A stretch of DNA of 64,000 nucleotides from AP-15 sp963790875 (GTDB taxonomy: Bacteria; Pseudomonadota; Alphaproteobacteria; ATCC43930; CGMCC-115725). The notes under the pieces were generated by a model, which saw only the letters and a program-made list of their open reading frames with translations, did not search any database and was not told where the DNA came from. Made by a program: the position numbers and the translations under genes. Location: NCBI GenBank assembly GCA_963790875.1, contig CAWBQT010000003.1:62001-126000 (forward strand), read 5' to 3'. The stretch's first letter is position 1. Each line of letters starts with the position of its first letter. Shown here piece after piece: positions 60,913-64,000 of the stretch.

Positions 60913-63312
60913 ATGGCTGTCGTCGGCGCGATCTCGCAGCAGATCTGGGACATGAAATACCGGTTGCGGGCTCCCGCCAACGGCGGGATACCCGGCGAGC
61001 CGATCGACAAGACGATCGAAGACACTTGGTTTCGGGTGGCACGGGCGGCAGCCGCAGCCGAACGCGAGCCCGAGCCTTGGGTCGGTCGGTTCTACGAGGC
61101 AATGGAAGATTTCCGGTTTCTGCCGGCCGGGCGCGTTGTCGCCGGCGCCGGTACTGCCCGCGACGTGACGCTGTTCAACTGCTTTGTGATGGGGACGATC
61201 CCCGACGACATGGGCGGCATCTTCGCGCACCTGCGCGAGGCGGCGTTGACGATGCAACAGGGCGGCGGCATCGGCTACGATTTTTCGAGTTTGCGGCCGA
61301 AGGGCGCGCCGGTTAAAGGGGTCGGTGCCGACGCTTCCGGTCCGCTCTCGTTCATGGATGTCTGGGACGCGATGTGCCGGACGATCATGAGCGCCGGCCA
61401 CCGCCGCGGCGCCATGATGGCCACGCTCGCCTGCGACCATCCCGATATCGAGGCCTTTATCGAGGCCAAGCGCGAGCCTGGCCGGCTGCGCATGTTCAAC
61501 CTTTCGGTGCTCGTCAGCGACGCCTTCATGCGGGCGGTCGACGAGGATGCGCCCTGGCAGCTCGGCTTTGCCGGCACCGTCGCCAAGGTGCTGCCGGCGC
61601 GTGAATTGTGGGACAAGATCATGCGGGCGACCTTCGCCTATGCCGAGCCGGGCGTGATCTTTATCGACCGTATCAATCAGAAAAACAATTTATGGTATTG
61701 CGAGACCATACATACAACTAACCCTTGCGGGGAGCAACCGCTACCGCCCTACGGTGCCTGCCTCCTGGGGTCGCTAAATCTGGCGCGGCTGATCGACCGC
61801 CCATTCACGCCCGAAGCCCGGCTCGATCTCGACCGGCTGCGCGGGCTGGTGCCCGACTGCGTGCGGATGATGGATAACGTCATCGACATCTCGCGCTTTC
61901 CACTGCCGCAACAGGGCGCTGAGGCGCAGGCAAAGCGGCGGATCGGACTGGGGGTCACCGGTCTTGCCGACGCGCTGATCATGTGCGGTCTGCGCTATGG
62001 CTCGCCGGCCGCCGTCGCCGCGGCCGAAGGCTGGATCGCGGCGATCCGGCGCGAAGCCTATCTGGCGAGCGCGGCCCTCGCCGCCGAGAAGGGTCCGTTC
62101 CCATTGTTCGATCGCGACCGCTATCTCGCCGGCGAAACGGTCACCGGTCTCGACGAGGCGGTGCGCGCCGAAATCGCCCGGTTCGGCATCCGCAACGCGC
62201 TCCTCACCTCGATCGCGCCGACCGGCACGATCTCGCTGTTCGCCGACAACGTCTCCTCGGGGATCGAGCCGGTGTTCAGCTTCCGCCACGCGCGTCACCT
62301 CTTGATGCCGGACGGCAGCCGCCGCGAGGAGGAAGTGGTCGATTACGCCTATCGCCTGTTTCGCCGGCAGCACGGCGAACAGGCGCCATTGCCTGACTAT
62401 TTTGTCGACGCCCAGGCACTGACGCCCGACGACCATCTCGTCATGCAGGCGGCGGTGCAGAAGCACATCGACAGTTCGATCTCGAAGACGATCAACGTTC
62501 CGGCCGACATTCCGTTCGACCGCTTCAAGACTGTCTACCTCGCGGCTTACGCACAAGGCTGCAAGGGCTGCACGACCTACCGCCCGAACGAAGTGACGGG
62601 TGCGGTTCTGGCGGCGAGGCCAGAGGCCGCCGGCTCGGCACCGGTCTCGGCGCAAGGGGGCAGCCCGTCGCGGGCGCCGCGCGAGCCCGAGCTGCCGCTA
62701 CTGCCGCCGGCACCGCCGGCGAAGCCGGCGGACATCTTCGAAGCCGGCGGCATCGTCTACATGACGCAGCCCTTGAGCCGGCCGGAGGCCTTGCCTGGTC
62801 AGACCTACAAGTTGCGCTGGCCCGACAGCGAGCACGCGCTCTACATCACGTTGAACGATATCGTCCAGGACGGGCGGCGGCGCCCGTTCGAGGTGTTCAT
62901 CAACTCGAAGAACATGGAGCACTACGCGTGGACCGTAGCGCTCACCAGAATGATCAGCGCCGTCTTTCGCCGCGGCGGCGATGTCTCTTTTGTGGTCGAG
63001 GAGATGAAGGCCGTCTTCGACCCGCGCGGCGGTGCCTGGATGGAAGGCAAATACGTGCCCTCGCTGCTCGCCGCGATCGGCGACGTCATCGAGCGGCACA
63101 TGATCGAGATCGGCTTTCTGCCGGCGAAGCGCGCCCGATCGGCGGTTCCCGCCCTCGCGAGGATTGAAAGCCAGGGCGCCGGCGCCGGTCTCGTCCTCGA
63201 CCAGCGCCTGCGCCGTGCGCCGATGGGGCAATGCCCGAAATGCGGCGAAGCGGCGCTCGTCCGCCTCGAAGGCTGCGAAGAATGCACCAGCTGCGACTAT
63301 TCGCGATGCTGA
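60913..63312 (+). CDS. nrdJ: adenosylcobalamin-dependent (class II) ribonucleotide reductase
   Basis: 799 residues. Reduces ribonucleotides to deoxyribonucleotides using B12 radical chemistry. LFNCFVMGTI holds the first redox Cys, QQGGGIGYDFSSLRP the phosphate-binding region, TNPCGEQPLPPYGACLLGSLNL the N-x-C-x-E radical site, SIAPTGTISLFADNVSSGIEP a second substrate loop and GCKGCTTYRPNE the second redox region. After a Pro/Ala-rich linker the C-terminus has a TSCPKCGEA-like MGQCPKCGEAALVR and CEECTSCDYSRC, the zinc ribbon and redox tail. AGGAGG lies about 10 nt before ATG 60913. No cobalamin riboswitch fits in the 58-nt gap upstream. Confidence 0.94.
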   Translation: MAVVGAISQQIWDMKYRLRAPANGGIPGEPIDKTIEDTWFRVARAAAAAEREPEPWVGRFYEAMEDFRFLPAGRVVAGAGTARDVTLFNCFVMGTIPDDMGGIFAHLREAALTMQQGGGIGYDFSSLRPKGAPVKGVGADASGPLSFMDVWDAMCRTIMSAGHRRGAMMATLACDHPDIEAFIEAKREPGRLRMFNLSVLVSDAFMRAVDEDAPWQLGFAGTVAKVLPARELWDKIMRATFAYAEPGVIFIDRINQKNNLWYCETIHTTNPCGEQPLPPYGACLLGSLNLARLIDRPFTPEARLDLDRLRGLVPDCVRMMDNVIDISRFPLPQQGAEAQAKRRIGLGVTGLADALIMCGLRYGSPAAVAAAEGWIAAIRREAYLASAALAAEKGPFPLFDRDRYLAGETVTGLDEAVRAEIARFGIRNALLTSIAPTGTISLFADNVSSGIEPVFSFRHARHLLMPDGSRREEEVVDYAYRLFRRQHGEQAPLPDYFVDAQALTPDDHLVMQAAVQKHIDSSISKTINVPADIPFDRFKTVYLAAYAQGCKGCTTYRPNEVTGAVLAARPEAAGSAPVSAQGGSPSRAPREPELPLLPPAPPAKPADIFEAGGIVYMTQPLSRPEALPGQTYKLRWPDSEHALYITLNDIVQDGRRRPFEVFINSKNMEHYAWTVALTRMISAVFRRGGDVSFVVEEMKAVFDPRGGAWMEGKYVPSLLAAIGDVIERHMIEIGFLPAKRARSAVPALARIESQGAGAGLVLDQRLRRAPMGQCPKCGEAALVRLEGCEECTSCDYSRC

Positions 63313-63434
63313 TAGCGAGCCGCCCGGCCGTTCTTCCGGGGCGCTCACCCCCGGCCGAGGCGCCTCACTTCAGCCCGGTACCCCGCAATAGCGTGAAGGG
63401 CAGCCCTCGACACCGTGCTCGATGGCACGCAAAT
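63313..63434. other. short gap between convergent nrdJ and mlaC
   Basis: 122 nt without a gene. GGCCGTTCTTCCGGGGCGCTCACCCCCGGCCGAGG (about 63328-63361) can pair GGCCG with CGGCC around CCGGGG/CCCC and may act as a terminator for nrdJ. Confidence 0.4.
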
Positions 63435-64000
63435 TCAGTCGGCGCGGGCGGTGGTCCCGGTCAGCATGTCGGCTTTGCGGTTCAGCGCCGCGATCAGGCC
63501 GTCGATGCCCTGGTCGCGGATGATCGCAGCAAACTCGGAGCGGCGGGTCGCCAACTCGCTGATCGTGCCATCGAGATAAATGTCGGCGATGAGCCAAGTA
63601 TCGCCGCTCTGGTGCATCAGATAGTCGACCGTGACCGGATCGCCGTCGGCCTTGACGATCCGGCTGCGTACGAGCACGCCGGAGGGCGCCGGGTCCTGGC
63701 CGGTCACTTGCAGCTTCTGCCCGTGATAGCTATCGAAGCGCTCGGCATAGATCGCCGAGATATAGCGCCCGTAGCTGTCCGTCACCTGCTGCTGTTGCGC
63801 CTCGTTGAGCGTCGCCCAGATCGGTCCGACCGAGAGCCGGGCCATCAGCGGCAGATCGAAGGTGCGCCGGATCACCGGCGCCAGCTGCGCATAGCGTCCG
63901 CTCTGGCCGAGCGTCCCGCCGTTCTTCATCGTGTCGAGCAGGGTGTCGTAAAGCCCCTGCACGATATCGCCGCCGTTCGCCGGCAGGGCGAAACCCGGCC
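63435..64000 (-). CDS. mlaC: MlaC/Ttg2D-family phospholipid-shuttle protein (5' end outside window)
   Basis: The frame is open through the right edge, so the start and signal peptide are missing. The visible 188 residues include VQGLYDTLLDTMKNGGTLG, LAPVIRRTFDLPLMARLSVG, YGRYISAIYAERFDSYHGQKLQV, VDYLMHQSGDTWLIADIYLDG and SELATRRSEFAAIIRDQGIDGLI. These match MlaC, the periplasmic carrier that moves phospholipids between the outer-membrane MlaA complex and the inner-membrane MlaFEDB transporter. The other mla genes would lie to the right. Confidence 0.88.
   Translation of the reverse strand, partial: PGFALPANGGDIVQGLYDTLLDTMKNGGTLGQSGRYAQLAPVIRRTFDLPLMARLSVGPIWATLNEAQQQQVTDSYGRYISAIYAERFDSYHGQKLQVTGQDPAPSGVLVRSRIVKADGDPVTVDYLMHQSGDTWLIADIYLDGTISELATRRSEFAAIIRDQGIDGLIAALNRKADMLTGTTARAD

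Overview
The window looks like a chromosomal segment of a high-GC alphaproteobacterium, most likely a Rhodospirillales-type lineage. This rests on the rne / PBP1a / prfB neighbourhood, an RNase E with an acidic insert in its S1 domain, a COQ9-family ubiquinone protein next to peptide deformylase, a class II (B12-dependent) ribonucleotide reductase and an MlaC-type protein. Genus cannot be read from the sequence.

Left part (1-27.2 kb) is ordinary chromosome: maleylacetoacetate isomerase, a periplasmic DsbA-like protein, RNase E divergent from penicillin-binding protein 1A, and prfB with an intact programmed +1 frameshift. Then come a YdcF-type protein, an LplT-like transporter, an HD-domain protein and a five-PAS histidine kinase with two stand-alone receivers. 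Accessory catabolic genes follow: alcohol dehydrogenase + VOC protein, a luciferase-like monooxygenase, a GFA protein, a frameshifted class II aldolase and an AtzG/AtzE-like amidase pair. The stretch ends with a ferredoxin-CYP153-like P450 unit converging on a GMC alcohol dehydrogenase.

Middle part (27.6-44.8 kb) is a mobile-element island around a broken exopolysaccharide locus. It starts with a complete ISNCY-type element with 24-bp perfect terminal repeats. Then come a sugar-transferase gene broken in a C7 run, a Wzz/BY-kinase chain-length regulator and a glycosyltransferase whose tail runs antisense into an IS630 remnant. From 36.4 to 44.4 kb, fragments of a methyltransferase, a tyrosine recombinase, two IS1182-type elements and two IS110-type elements are nested in each other. 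A short REP-like palindrome (core CCCCGGCGAAAGCCGGGG) recurs inside these transposase genes and at their junctions. Both copies of one IS1182 element sit exactly in the loop of such a palindrome with 6-bp target duplications, and a third palindrome is present in one copy and absent from its sister. This is the most unusual signal in the window.

Right part (45-64 kb) returns to chromosome: a DHA2 efflux transporter, a 1.3-kb stretch without a recognisable gene, a TauD/TfdA dioxygenase, a broken family 9 glycosidase, an unknown secreted protein behind a broken MmgE/PrpD gene, OsmC, a DUF2092 protein coupled to a 17-residue-repeat secreted protein, and an MscS-type channel with a small monooxygenase. 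It ends with a CaiB-like protein, rpsU divergent from def-COQ9, nrdJ and a partial mlaC.

Several non-mobile genes carry single-base frame breaks. These could be true decay or assembly error, so raw-read checking matters before any is called a pseudogene.
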